A stretch of DNA of 64,000 nucleotides from Bursaphelenchus xylophilus. Its lineage: Eukaryota; Nematoda; Chromadorea; Rhabditida; Aphelenchoididae. Numbering within the stretch: position 1 is the first letter of the stretch; the number at the start of each line of letters is the position of its first letter. The position numbers and the translations under genes were made by a program. This document shows positions 53,670 to 64,000 of the stretch, piece by piece. Location of the stretch: the NCBI GenBank assembly GCA_904066235.2, contig CAJFCV020000006.1, forward strand, positions 6,138,001 to 6,202,000, in the 5' to 3' direction. The notes beneath the pieces are model-generated. The model did no database searches and was not told where the DNA came from. It worked only from the letters and a program-made list of their open reading frames with translations.

Positions 53670-54566
53670 ACTCCGTTCAGAAGACGAAGGAGCCGATCAT
53701 TTTTTATTTTTATTATTATTTTTGTTGGAGACAATTGACTCATTCGGGCAATAATGGGTCAACTCTTTCTTGGAGAAATTTTGGACAGGGGTGGTCAGCG
53801 GACCCTATTTTTCCGATTTTCGGCCCGCGGCCCGGCCCGTCTAATTGACCGGCCCGGCCCGTCTAGCCTTTTTCCAGGCCCGGCCCGGCCCGTGACGGGC
53901 CTGGCCCGGCCCGGCCCGTGCAGGCCCGTCTATAGAGGGTTCTGCGAACTGCGCCCAGGCTCGGGATCTAAACTGAGACAAAAAAGGCGTTGATCTAGCT
54001 AGTAAAGGATCAATGTGATAGTTTTGTGGTTCTATAATTGAACTATAGACTTGTAAACGTTTTAGAACTTGAGAAACAGCAACTATAACAACATCAATTA
54101 ATTTTCCCGGCGCGAAAACAATGAATGCCAACGATTTGGCATTGTATTTTAGACGGGCCCGGCCCGTTTGTCAATTTCCATTTTTGAGGCCGGGCCGGCC
54201 CGGGCCGGGCCAGCCCGGCCCGCTGACCACCCCTGATTTTGGATGATTTCGGTGTTGCCGGCGGATCGAAAAGTCAGTCGGCGTTTTTTGTGAGATAGAA
54301 ACCGGTGGGAATCAATTTTGTCTGGTCGCTTGTTTTACTTGTGAATGTTATTGGATATTGTATCGTGGAGGCTAAATAAACGAGCTAATAAGTATTGAGC
54401 TGCGTTGGATATTGTCAATTGAGTGGGTTTGAGAGAATATTTGGGACTTCGGGGGTCACGGAGAGCAAGGGAAGGATAAGGGATTGGGATCAAGATCCGG
54501 ATAGACTAAGGGATCACAACAGATACGGGCTATAGGCTAGAGAAGCGATAGCCCCAAAATCTGACA
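53662..54566 (+). repeat. 3' LTR of BEL/Pao element (hAT-interrupted)
   Basis: Same ends as the 5' LTR. 447 bp after subtracting insert 53786-54235 and one duplication copy. No mismatch to the 5' LTR was seen by eye. Confidence 0.93.
53786..54235. mobile_element. hAT MITE copy 2 in the 3' LTR
   Basis: 450 bp. Ends CAGGGGTGGTCAGCGGACC and GGCCCGCTGACCACCCCTG are inverted. The perfect 8-bp duplication ATTTTGGA lies at 53778-53785 and 54236-54243. It is shorter than copy 1 mainly because its GGCCCG arrays have fewer units. Confidence 0.93.
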
Positions 54567-54571
54567 AGGTG

Positions 54572-55116
54572 ATCCCAAAAAGGTATACGGGCGTCATAAC
54601 GTCAATTATGTTTCAGAAAATTTAAAACCAAACCTGTAGGTAAGTGATATCCGTCTGTTTCAAAAACTCCGACCTGTTTTGGGGGTTGTAAAATTTTCAC
54701 TTTTTATTTGAGGTGGGCTGTCTCTTCTCTATCATATACGAAAAAAGTCAGTGGTTTATTTCAACTGACATGGGAAACCTTAACCAGTTCAGTTGTTTGA
54801 AGTCCCTAAATACTGGCTTAGATTTACTTGTCATATCTAGATTGTCGCCGTTAGGAGTGGTTGCGTTTAGTACTTTAAACATTTTCCGTTCTCCATGCAT
54901 CTTCAGCTTTAGATGTTAAAACTTATATCATTAGACCCGAAACGGCCTTACATTGTTCGTATTGTATGGGTCTCCATAGTTGTAAATCCTTGAACGAATG
55001 TTTACATTTTATTTGAGGTTGATTTCTTTTACAATTAATACCACTCTGGCGCAGTGACTAGAGACACAACAATAAGCATGGGAAGGCAAATTAAAAAAAA
55101 GATATGATACTATCGA
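54572..55116. other. Intergenic interval downstream of the retrotransposon
   Basis: 545 bp, AT-rich, no gene recognised. The 3' UTR of the minus-strand arrestin gene probably lies at its right edge. Confidence 0.45.
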
Positions 55117-57757
55117 TCAAGAAGTCTCTTCGACTTCTTTTGTTCCTCCGATCTCTCCGTTTGATTGAGGCAGTGGTTTCTTTATTCCTTTATTTTGTTC
55201 GACATCATCTGCTATGTGTACTTCTCCATTTTCTGTGACTTCTTCTGATCTTTCAAGGATATGTTCAACTTTTTGTGCAGTGTCCTCCAACTTTTGAACT
55301 ATATCCTCTACCCTGATATCCACGTCATTTTTGTCGTTGTCGACATCTTCAATTCTGATCTCGACCTCAGGTAATGCCTCTTTCTGGATGATAATCTCGG
55401 TCTCTTGAGATTCCGGTGTCCTCTCTGTCCTCACCAATTCATTCCTCGTTGTCTCGTATGTTGTCGTGATTGGGGCATCTTGTCCATGACCTTCTATTAC
55501 TGTTACAGTCTCGGTTATTTGGGATGGAGAGTCTCCATGGTGTTCTACAACCTTCACCGTTCTCGTCTCAATGAATCTTGTCTCAGTTTCGACGAAGTTT
55601 CCATCGCCTGAAGGCTCCAACGATTTAAATTCTCTTTCTTGAACTGAAAATGTGATAGATTAAAGTTTTTGAAGGATAAATCTTAACAAGGGAAGTGTTT
55701 GAAGTGCGACGCTCAGATTTTTTAAAGTTTTGCGAACACGACATAGGTCACATATCAATCAATGCCTGAAATTTTTAGCTCGCGCCCGATTCAAGGTGCC
55801 TGAAAATTTTCATGCCAACTCCAAAAAAAGGCTACCCTTCATTTGGGGCAGATCGGGCCCGAAATATTAAAGACGTTGAGACCCCGAAAAACTAAAATTT
55901 TGCTCTAGTTGCAATTTAAAGCGGTTTTTTGAGAAATGGTTGAGAAAAAACCTAAATTGTGCCAAATTTCATCAAGATCTGACAAGCGACGCAATTGGAG
56001 TACTTCCCCTGTAGGGTGAAAATAATGGCTTACCAACGACCCTTGACACACTAGGCTCGTCTGCGTCTTTGCTTAGGAGAGGTTCAGTTTCTTTGTTATC
56101 TCCCTTTTCTTTCTTGTTACTTTTCTTCTCTTTCTTGGCTTTCACTTTATCTTCTTTGGCTTCTTTCTTTTTTTGTTTTTTTACTTCCTTTGCTTCTTTT
56201 TCTTTTTGTTCCTTCTCTTCCTTTTCATCCGGATGCCAGATTAATTTCTGGTTGGATCCGAATGTTCCCAACTCTGGCCAACGATATGAATTACCATCTT
56301 CTGGGGGTTTCTCATAAACCGGTACCAAGGGGACAAACGTATAATCCGGAGAGCCGACGAATAACTTATCGGATTCGTCCGGCTCTGCAAAATGGTCCTT
56401 GATGTCCCTGGAAGATCCGGAATGTTTGATTTCTGTGACTTCCGATGGGATAAACTTGACCACGTTGCTTTCGTTAGCTGACGCAAATGCCGCCTTGGTC
56501 TCAGCTTGACCCGTTGGCTTCAGAACAAAAGGAACTTCGATTAAGAACTTCCCAATAAGTATCTAAACCGATATAAATTGAAAATATACGATTTTAGATT
56601 ACCTGTAGGGCATAGTGAATGTCGAATAAGGGCTCTTTTCTTGTTTGTGAGATGATCGAAGGATGATCAAAGAGTTTGTTGGCAGAATCATCAGGCGACA
56701 AGGCTGGATTAGAGCTGTCCCGAGGCAATGTAGAGTTGGCTAAAAATTGTTTCTTCGAAATAATTGTCATGAATCTCACCTAGCGAGTTTGAGACTGAAA
56801 TGGGGGCAGCGGTGAAATCTAGTCGATTTATGATGATGGTGTTCCGTTTCTTTTCGACATCCTCGCCATCAACCTTGCCCGACTTAATCACACGAGCGGG
56901 TTGTTTCTGGACTTCCGTAAATGGAGTCTCGGCTTTGGCTGTCCTCTCAACTATGTTAAAAGCGATCTACATTGATACCGTAACCATGATTATGTAATGT
57001 CTTACATTTTGAGCAATCCTTGTATCCGCTATATTATCAATAATTAGACGGGACTGTAGAACTTCGTTCGCATAAAAGGCTCTTTTAGGCATGATCAATT
57101 CCAAATATACTTTTCGTTTGCAACAACAACAGCCAGAAGATTTAAATGTCTTCCTTTGCACATACGGCTCTTCGTATTGTTGCTCAACCGCGGCGGTTGA
57201 TTCGAAATCATAAATTGAAAAGTGGCATTTCGAAATGTAAATTGGCTGAAAGCGACAATAATGGATAAAACGGCATTACTTACCGATTGACTTTCGCATG
57301 TCTGAAGTGTTGCTCGGGCAAAGTACCGGACAAAGGCATCTGGGCTCTCAAAGGAACTGGGACATCCCATTGGAAGTAGATATTCAAAAGGAAGCGAGTA
57401 ATCAAAGTCCGCTTTCCATTGAAAGTTGCCAGCAACTGGGTTACCAGGAGGTCGTTCTAAGAGGACAAAGTCTTTGTCAAAGAATATCTGAAAAAAGTCA
57501 AGTTCAGATCATCGAGTTGAGGGTAATTAAAGACTTGTCTAATTACTCACTTTTTCAATGTCATGCCCTTTCTTGTGGTCTTTCAAACACGCGCGACCTT
57601 TGAATTGAATTCGTATGACCTGAATGGCCGTCGACTTTTTCAATTTTATCCTAACATGGCCGGTCACTCTTTCTCCACCTCCAAATAAGGCATTCGGGCC
57701 CGAGTCCAGATCGACTGTAAAGTGGTAGAACAACTCCGAAGCCGGTAGAGGGCTCAT
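55117..57757 (-). CDS. Arrestin-domain protein with long charged C-terminal tail
   Basis: Exons run from ATG 57757 to 55117 with introns near 57552-57491, 57281-57243, 57003-56970, 56779-56741, 56603-56565 and 56033-55645. The arrestin N fold shows FYHFTVDLDSGPNALFGGGE, RVTGHVRIKLKK and IRIQFKGRACLKD. LPFEYLLPMGCPSSFESPDA and VRYFARATLQT follow. The C fold has a CCCCKRK cluster and LELIMPKRAFYANEVLQS. Alpha-arrestins are cytoplasmic trafficking adaptors that recruit NEDD4-type ligases. Beyond the folds comes a Lys/Glu-rich helix (EKEEKEQKEKEAKEV type) and a Thr/Glu/Val-rich acidic tail with many ET/VE repeats. No PPxY motif was noticed. The tail makes it unusual for the family. Confidence 0.85.
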
Positions 57758-60344
57758 TTTTTTTAAATCTGATAAAAGAGAATTCAAATACTGTTGTTGA
57801 ATAAACATTCCTGAGCGTTGTAACTGCCCTGATAACGCGATAAGAAAAGGATTGATAAGACTGATTCATTTGATGATTAAAAAATCTGGGAGGGAAGGCC
57901 TGGATGGCCTCAGGGTGTTGTTTCGGAAGTAATAACAAGCTTCTGATTAACGAAAAAGTCGACAGCTAGATCCCGTAAGAATTCCCATCATCTCACAAAG
58001 CGCCCGATACCGTTGAATCGGTTCTTTTATACGATATATTACAGTTAATGGAATAAAAATGTCAAAATAAATTCATCTTTCATGAGGCCGCTCCTTTAAT
58101 ATAATAAGCAAAAAGAAGAGGAGTTCACGCAAAAAAAGGAACGGCATCCAGGCTTTCCAGACCCGAGCGCCATTAGCATGCTGAAAGTGCGGCTGGCTGA
58201 GGGGAGGGCGGGGGTTCTGATCGGGTGGGAGGCCGAGATCCGCTCACACCTCGAGACTCTCAACCTCTTTCCGAGGGTGTTTACACTCTCAATGTGGGAG
58301 AGTAAAAGGGTGACCTCTAGAAACGATGGACTGAATCGCGCATTGACCGCGAACACTTTACCGAAGTGTAGCGGGTCCTGAATCTGTTGGCATTTCCGTG
58401 GCCCTGAAGGACCTTTTTCGGAACGTTCTCAGCACGAAACATCCTTTGTTAAGCTGGTTATAAAACGTCGCAATATGTTTTCCAACATAATATTGCGGGC
58501 AGAGCATAAATAAATTGATGATGACGTTTTTTCCCGGATAACGTGCACATCTGGAGTATACAATCAACGGAAATTCCATCGAGATTGAGCGGAAATTTGA
58601 GGAAAGGTTCCTATTTGAGAGCGCTCACGAACTCACTCAATCAGACGACGCCAATTCCGCATTCGAAATTCGCCTTAATACTCGCCGTAGCCCCTTTCGT
58701 CAATATTTACCGCTCATGGAACGTCTTAGTAAGCGATCGCTGCTTACCCGACCCTCCCCGTCTCCTGACCTTGTTTTGACAGGAATTAACTTGGAGATCT
58801 CTTTATTCCCGACTCCAGCTCCAGATGTTCGGTCTCTGGGGAGATTGTCGTGAAGGACGACAAAAATATGGATCCCGAGGTCAGGAAGGGCGCGCTTATC
58901 AGATAAGATCATAAATCATCCAGCTCAATTAAGAGTAAATTAGAAAACCGAACGCGCTTTTTGTTTCCTCTTCTCCATGTCAGATCGCCCAACAAAAGGC
59001 CCGCAATACCTGCTGCACGCCCTAAAGCGGATTTCGGAACGAAAAATGTTTGGGAAGGGTGATCTACGAGAATAGTTATATTTTTTATAAAAACCTGCGA
59101 CCAGGAGACGGCTCTTTTTCCACTATTGAATGGCAACTGGACCGGTTTCACCCAAAAGAATATTAAGATTTCTGACGGTAATAAATATTAAATGCTTAAT
59201 TTAATGTGACATGAGCGGAGTCGTCTCAGAACGTGCGAAAAACGTAGAAAACCGAAATTGATAAGCGATTAGGAAGATTTAGAGAAAAAAACAAATAGAG
59301 TCGGGATTAATGAAGGGCACTTATCTCCACAAATATTCATTTGACACAACTTCACGACAGACCAATTACGTGCCTTTCCTTTGCCCTACGACAACGTCAA
59401 AAGTCACCTGCCTACATGAGGTGTTCTTGAAAAAAACCTAACTCTCAAAATTTAAGTTTTAAGTAGACGGAAACGAAATAATTAGACCAAACAAGGGATA
59501 AGTTTAATTGAAAAGACAATTAAAGTTTACGGGATGTTTCCCCGCAATCAATTCGCCAAAACAAGGCACAGGCCACGCATACTTGACACTGCGAAAAAAG
59601 TGGTCGGAATAAAGACGCGCGCCATTTGGGTAGGGGCGACCTATGAAGAGTGAGCGGCGGCTCTTGGCCCAGCTCCAAGGCCTTGGAAAGAGCCCGATGA
59701 ACGGCCGAACCCCCACCGGCCCCGAAACTCATCCATCAGCCCCGCGATCGAAAGAGTATGGAACGTCGAAAGGAGGACGGCCCTATCCCCTTAGTCCCTG
59801 AGGGCTCAACCTCGCTCTCATAAACCGGAAAGAGCAGACCTCTAATTAAAAGAGCATTCGTTAATTAACACATCGACGGTCCCTTTTGTGACGCGGCAAT
59901 ACAGGTTGTCGGGGAAACGGCCTCGGGCCGTTAATATGCAGTCCGTCCATTTTTTTACCAGATTATAGGATTGACTTTGACGCTTTCCAATTTTCGAACT
60001 CACCCAGAGAATGAACGTATAGAAGGATCGATTAAACAAAGATGCTTTATTTTCTATTCGAAGCTCTCGGGAAGCATCGGAGATCGCTGAATAAATCATA
60101 ACGCAAGAGCTGGAACCTGTGTAAATTGTCTTAGTAATGGACTCTTAAAACGATTCGTCATTGCAGCCACATGGCATGGATCGTGGACTAGACTGAAAAC
60201 GTTCTCAATTCAATATTTAAAAAAATAATTATGAAAAGTAAGCCGCCTCTCTTGAAACGAAAACATGTTTGGCATTTTGATTTAAGACAAATTTTGCATT
60301 TTTGCAATTTTTTGGAGTGAATTCATCAAGTCTGAATAAGAACG
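57758..60344. other. Large divergent intergenic region arrestin / U2SURP
   Basis: 2.6 kb with no recognisable exon, repeat or RNA gene. It is richer in GC and in GATA words (for example CTTATCAGATAAGATC near 58897-58911) than the repeat-rich gap at 22-24 kb. Likely regulatory sequence for the arrestin gene. Confidence 0.45.
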
Positions 60345-63300
60345 ATGGAGAGAGTTAAAATAAAACGTCGACGAGTAAGTTAAACGCTAAGGACATTTAC
60401 GTTCAGGAATCCGAGGAGAAAGAACGTTTAACTCAAGTCTACGAAGAATTCAAGGATGATTTCGATGGAAGCCGTGTTAAAATTAACACTATGTTTGTTA
60501 GAGGGGAAGTAGTCAATGCGGGACAGACCGGTGAGACTTTAAACCAACGTCATTGTCTTTGATTTAGATTTTGCACCTGCCCCAGTTGTCAAACCTCAGA
60601 TTGATCCATCGAAAGCAAAGGAATTGGCCAGCAAGATTGGTCAGAGGATCATAATGGAGGCGAAGCAGAAGAAGGTGGCTTCCCAAATTCAGTTCGGCGG
60701 TGGAGTGACACCTGGTGGAGACGATGGAGCTCCAATCAATAGGCCGCCGAAACCGGGCACCAAGAAGGAAACCAGCACTCGGAAGAGCAATTTGGAGGCA
60801 TTCAAGGAGGAGTTGAAACAGTGAGATTCGAATTCACATTGGCTCAATGAAAACCCGCTCTTTGCGGCGTTTTTATTTATCTGCAGGATCCAGGAGATGC
60901 GTCAAGAACGTCGCGAGCAGCTCAAACAGAAGTTCGGTGACAGTCCGGCGGTGGAACGGCTCGTGCAAGATCCGTTCTTATTGGGGCACTCTGAGTTTGA
61001 CACTAATCCTGACACTACGAACCTTTACTTGGCATCGTTGGATCCTGATGTGGGGTTTTATTATTTTATTATTTTCGAAATTTAGATAACATTGGAAGAT
61101 CTTTACGACACTTTTGGCAGCTTCGGGCCTCTTGCTTCAGCTAAGATTTTATACCCGAAACCTGAAGAAGCCAGGAAATGCCCATTGCTGAGTGGATTTG
61201 TTGCCTTTATGGCAAGGGCTGATGCCGAGAGAGCGATGGCTGTAATGCCTGGAGAACAGATTAAGGCGTCAAAGATCAGGGCCTCTTGGGCGAAGCCGGT
61301 GAATCTTCCTGCTGTGGTGGGCTAATTTTTATACGTTAGATAGTTTTTGTTTAGCCGTTTTATATTCCGAAGTCTCTGAGAAATTTTGCTATGCCTGATC
61401 CTCCATCTGGGCTTCCTTTCAACGCCAAACCCAATAAATATGATATGAAGAAGTTTCTAAAGAAACACGAAAAACTTCCACGGATTTCAGAATTGCAAGA
61501 CCTCGACCAGGAAACCAAGAAAGACTACTGCAAGGTAACAACGTCGATTCGGCTTGAGAAAAATTTATTTCAGATTTTAAGGAATGCCGTTGTTAGAGTT
61601 GTAATCCCTACGGAAAGGTAAGACGAATACAGCCTTGTTGATTTTCTGTAGACCTTTGTTGTTTTTGATCCACCGGACAATTGAATTTCTGATCAGAGAG
61701 GGGCCGATGTTTGAAGCCCTAATTATGAAGAAAGAAAGGAATAATCCAGTGTTTAGGTATGTCGTTTTTCTTTCACATTTACAGTTCGTTAGATTCTTAT
61801 TCGACAACAATCATCCAACCCATGTGTATTATCGATGGAGATTGTATTCTGTTCTGAATGGAGAAGATCGCAGCGATTGGAGTATTCGAAGATTCAAGAT
61901 GTTTGAAGGCGGAAGCTGGTGGGAACCCCCTCCGCACTCCTTGTTCAGTGCTGGAATGCCTCCCCAGCTCTATCACAAAGCCTATAAATCTACGAAACGG
62001 GAAGAAAAGAGACGCCGAAAAACACCAGAAAGTCCTGATAGGGTAAGTGTGTTTTGTCATTAATGTTTCACTTTACAGAAACGCCAGAGAAAAGTTTCGG
62101 AACCAGTAGAAGTCTCCGAGCCAGAGAAAGTTAGAGGAGTTTTGTCAGAAAAGGAATGGGATGAGTTACAAGACATGCTCAGAGATCTCAAACCAGAGCG
62201 ACAGATGATCGGAGATGCCATGATATGGTGTGTCGATCATGCGGACTGTGCCAAGGAGATATCGGAGTGCTTGTATCAAAGTCTGGGCATCCCTGAAACA
62301 CCGTTACATAAAAAGGTTGCTATCCGCCCTTATCGTTTATGAATTTTATTTTAGATTGCGAGACTCTACCTCATTGCTGATATACTTGCGAATTGTGGGA
62401 TTCGTGTGAGAGATGTCTTCAAGTATCGTCACTGCTTTGAGCAATATCTTTCCAAGATATTTTTGTCACTCAATGAAACGTTGGAATCTATTGAAAGCCG
62501 ACTTAAAGCGGAGCAGTTTAGACAACGGGTTATGCTCTGTTTTAGGCATTGGGAAGACAATTCAATATACACACGCGATTTACTCATCAACCTGCAGAAT
62601 GTGTTCTTGGGTTTGGTCAAAGTAAGAGGTCTTTCTATGAATAACCCTGTTTTAGCCGGATACCAAGAAGCATGAAAGTGAAGACGAGGAAGATGTGGAT
62701 GGTGTTCCGCTTGATTTTTCAGCAACTGCGCCGTCGAAAAATAATGAGGAGGGTAGTGACAGTGATATTGACGGAGTTCCCTTACAATCGGAACCCATTA
62801 ATAAAGATAACCCAGACGAATCAAAAGTGTGGAACCAGGCATGTCAATATTGTTATTTTATTACTGGTTTAGAATACGTTGGATGAATTTGCATCGAAAT
62901 GGGATGCCATAGAGCCAGAGCTTACTGAGGAGGAGAACAGAGAAGGGAAAGGATTCTTTAAGCCCCTCGAAGAAGTTGCTCCTTCGCCACAAATGGAAAC
63001 AAACGTTTCGAAGAATGGAGGGATTCACGCCAAATCAACGGCTTGGGAAGAAGAAAGACGAAGGCTACTCAGAGACATTGAGGTGATTGCAATCGCAATT
63101 TAAATTAATGCCTATTTCAGATGAAAGTTGTGGAGTATCAGGATGAACTTGAAAGCGATCTTGCACCCAATGTAGAACAGAAACTGGAAGACTATCGAAA
63201 GAAGCTCATTGATAAAATGGAGAAGGAACTTGAGTCTTTTGAAGAAGGAGAATTGGTGGGATCTCAGAACGATAAAAAAGAAAAGAAAAAGCGAAGTCGA

Positions 63301-63664
63301 GATAAGAAAGGAGAAAGCCAATCGAGAAGACGATCACGGTCGAGGAGCAGATCAGACAGCCGAGGACGCTCTAGGAGATCGAGATCCAGAAGTCCGTTGA
63401 AGTCGAGAAGCAGATCAACGAGTCGAGAACGGAGGAGAGACTCCAGAAGACATCGGGAATCGCCAGATAGGTAGGTAAACGTGTTTACTTTACGTTGTTC
63501 TCGGAAAGTGACTCAGTAAATTTCTATGACTGGTCAAAAAATAAGTATATTTAGAAAGCAAACCATGACATAAATTACTTGCTTTTTTAATCCTATTCTT
63601 ATTCAGTGCCTTTTTCAGACGCCGAAGAAATAGAAGCCCCGACAGAGATCGTCGTCGCCGTTGA
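60345..63664 (+). CDS. U2SURP: U2 snRNP-associated SURP protein (SR140)
   Basis: About 15 exons run from ATG 60345 to TGA 63664. In order: an N-terminal FVRGEVVNAG and EAFKEELKQIQEMRQERREQ segment; an RRM (about 60990-61310; NLYLASLDPD, FGPLASAKIL, GFVAFMARADAERAM); the conserved PFYIPKSLRN and PPPSGLPFNA-type linker; a SURP motif (about 61570-61860; VVIPTERPLLFLIHRTIEF, REGPMFEALIMKKE, HVYYRWRLYS); a CID/RPR domain (about 62140-62660; ERQMIGDAMIWCVDHAD, KKIARLYLIADIL, NLQNVFLGLV); acidic DVDGVPL repeats; a cwf21-like helix (MKVVEYQDELES); and an RS tail (about 63280 to the end). The protein belongs to the U2 snRNP. Introns with GTGGGG and GTGGGC donors occur around the RRM (61049, 61315). 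Confidence 0.95.
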
Positions 63665-64000
63665 GTAGTATTAATTTATCAGATTTGTTATCGTATCTGT
63701 ATAATATTTATATCATAAACCATTTTTCGATCATTTATACTGATAATTTCCTTCGGTGTGATCCACGGAACCACTATTTAAAATTTTTTGTTTTTTGGAT
63801 TGATGAATATTCCCCTTCCCTAATTACCCAAAAACCACTTGAATGCTTTCGAAATCCCTTACAACGCTCTTTACAAACCATTCATTCCGCGTTTTGTTTG
63901 TCCACACAAAAGATCAAGGAGGAGATGAATGTTTCGGCAGTCTTATTTGTAAGAGAAGCCGTGCCTTTGTATTATATTTATGCAACTCGAATGCATAATC
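63665..64000. other. 3' flank of U2SURP
   Basis: 336 bp, no gene seen. AT-rich 3' UTR with possible cleavage signals near 63705-63720. Confidence 0.45.

Larger units (their letters stand above)
46046..54566 (+). mobile_element. Full-length BEL/Pao LTR retrotransposon
   Basis: LTRs at 46046-47028 and 53662-54566 both start TGTTCTGAAC and end CTGACA. The 5-bp duplication AGGTG flanks the element (46041-46045 and 54567-54571), the size expected for BEL/Pao. Internal DNA is one open frame with gag, protease, reverse transcriptase, RNase H and integrase. Each LTR is interrupted by a hAT MITE; subtracting insert and duplication leaves 447 bp in each, and by eye the two are identical. Integration is therefore recent. 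It lies between RABGAP1 and the arrestin gene and disrupts neither. Confidence 0.95.

Noticed and set aside
53660..54571. An envelope gene at the 3' end of the BEL/Pao element
   Set aside because: The 250-residue tail after the integrase domain has no signal peptide or membrane segment and is Arg/Ser-rich. The frame ends at the LTR.

Overview
The window looks like nuclear DNA of a nematode. Nearly every gene is cut by many very short introns (about 33-50 nt, GT...TTTAG or TTTCAG). Several genes sit head-to-tail within 90-250 nt with splice acceptors just upstream of the start codon, as in trans-spliced nematode operons. Lineage-typical proteins are present: ShKT domains, secreted Gly/Tyr-rich peptides, a divergent PP1 phosphatase and a DUF7802-like membrane protein. 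The species cannot be named from the sequence. All exon models were built by eye from reading frame, splice signals and family similarity. No search was run.

Layout. 1-5.8 kb: 3' part of the trifunctional purine gene (GARS-AIRS-GART), with transposons in its introns. 5.9-8.4 kb: a palindromic repeat and a large foldback element carrying the last two exons of a transposase-like gene. 8.4-20 kb: a dense block with ZNHIT1, TPD52 (-), DNAJC3 and MIC10 (likely operon), LIPT1 (-), USP14, a secreted MAM-domain protein (-) and a divergent PP1-like phosphatase (-). 20-22 kb: two small secreted Gly/Tyr-rich peptides. 22-28.7 kb: gene-poor and repeat-rich, dominated by a 3.7-kb hAT-like foldback with a mariner-like relic in its loop. 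28.7-41.4 kb: a DUF7802-like membrane protein followed 86 nt later by AMACR (-), TMEM164 (-), LCMT1 and EMC4 (likely operon), a small unknown gene, a Ly6/uPAR-like protein, a hAT-like element, and a secreted ShKT plus nitrobindin-like protein (-). 42-45.5 kb: RABGAP1/TBC GTPase activator (-). 46.0-54.6 kb: a full-length BEL/Pao LTR retrotransposon with a 2213-codon open frame. 55-64 kb: an arrestin-domain protein with a long charged tail (-) and the spliceosomal protein U2SURP/SR140.

Most host genes are conserved housekeeping functions (purine synthesis, lipoylation, mitochondrial cristae, ER folding and insertion, deubiquitination, splicing, PP2A methylation). The accessory interest is in the mobile DNA. 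The BEL/Pao element has two LTRs of 447 bp each after subtraction that look identical. Each was later hit independently by a member of the same hAT MITE family. Its open frame runs exactly from LTR to LTR, but the reverse transcriptase motif reads YVDN instead of YVDD. At least five hAT-like elements share short TIRs, arrays of GC-rich short units and 8-bp target duplications.
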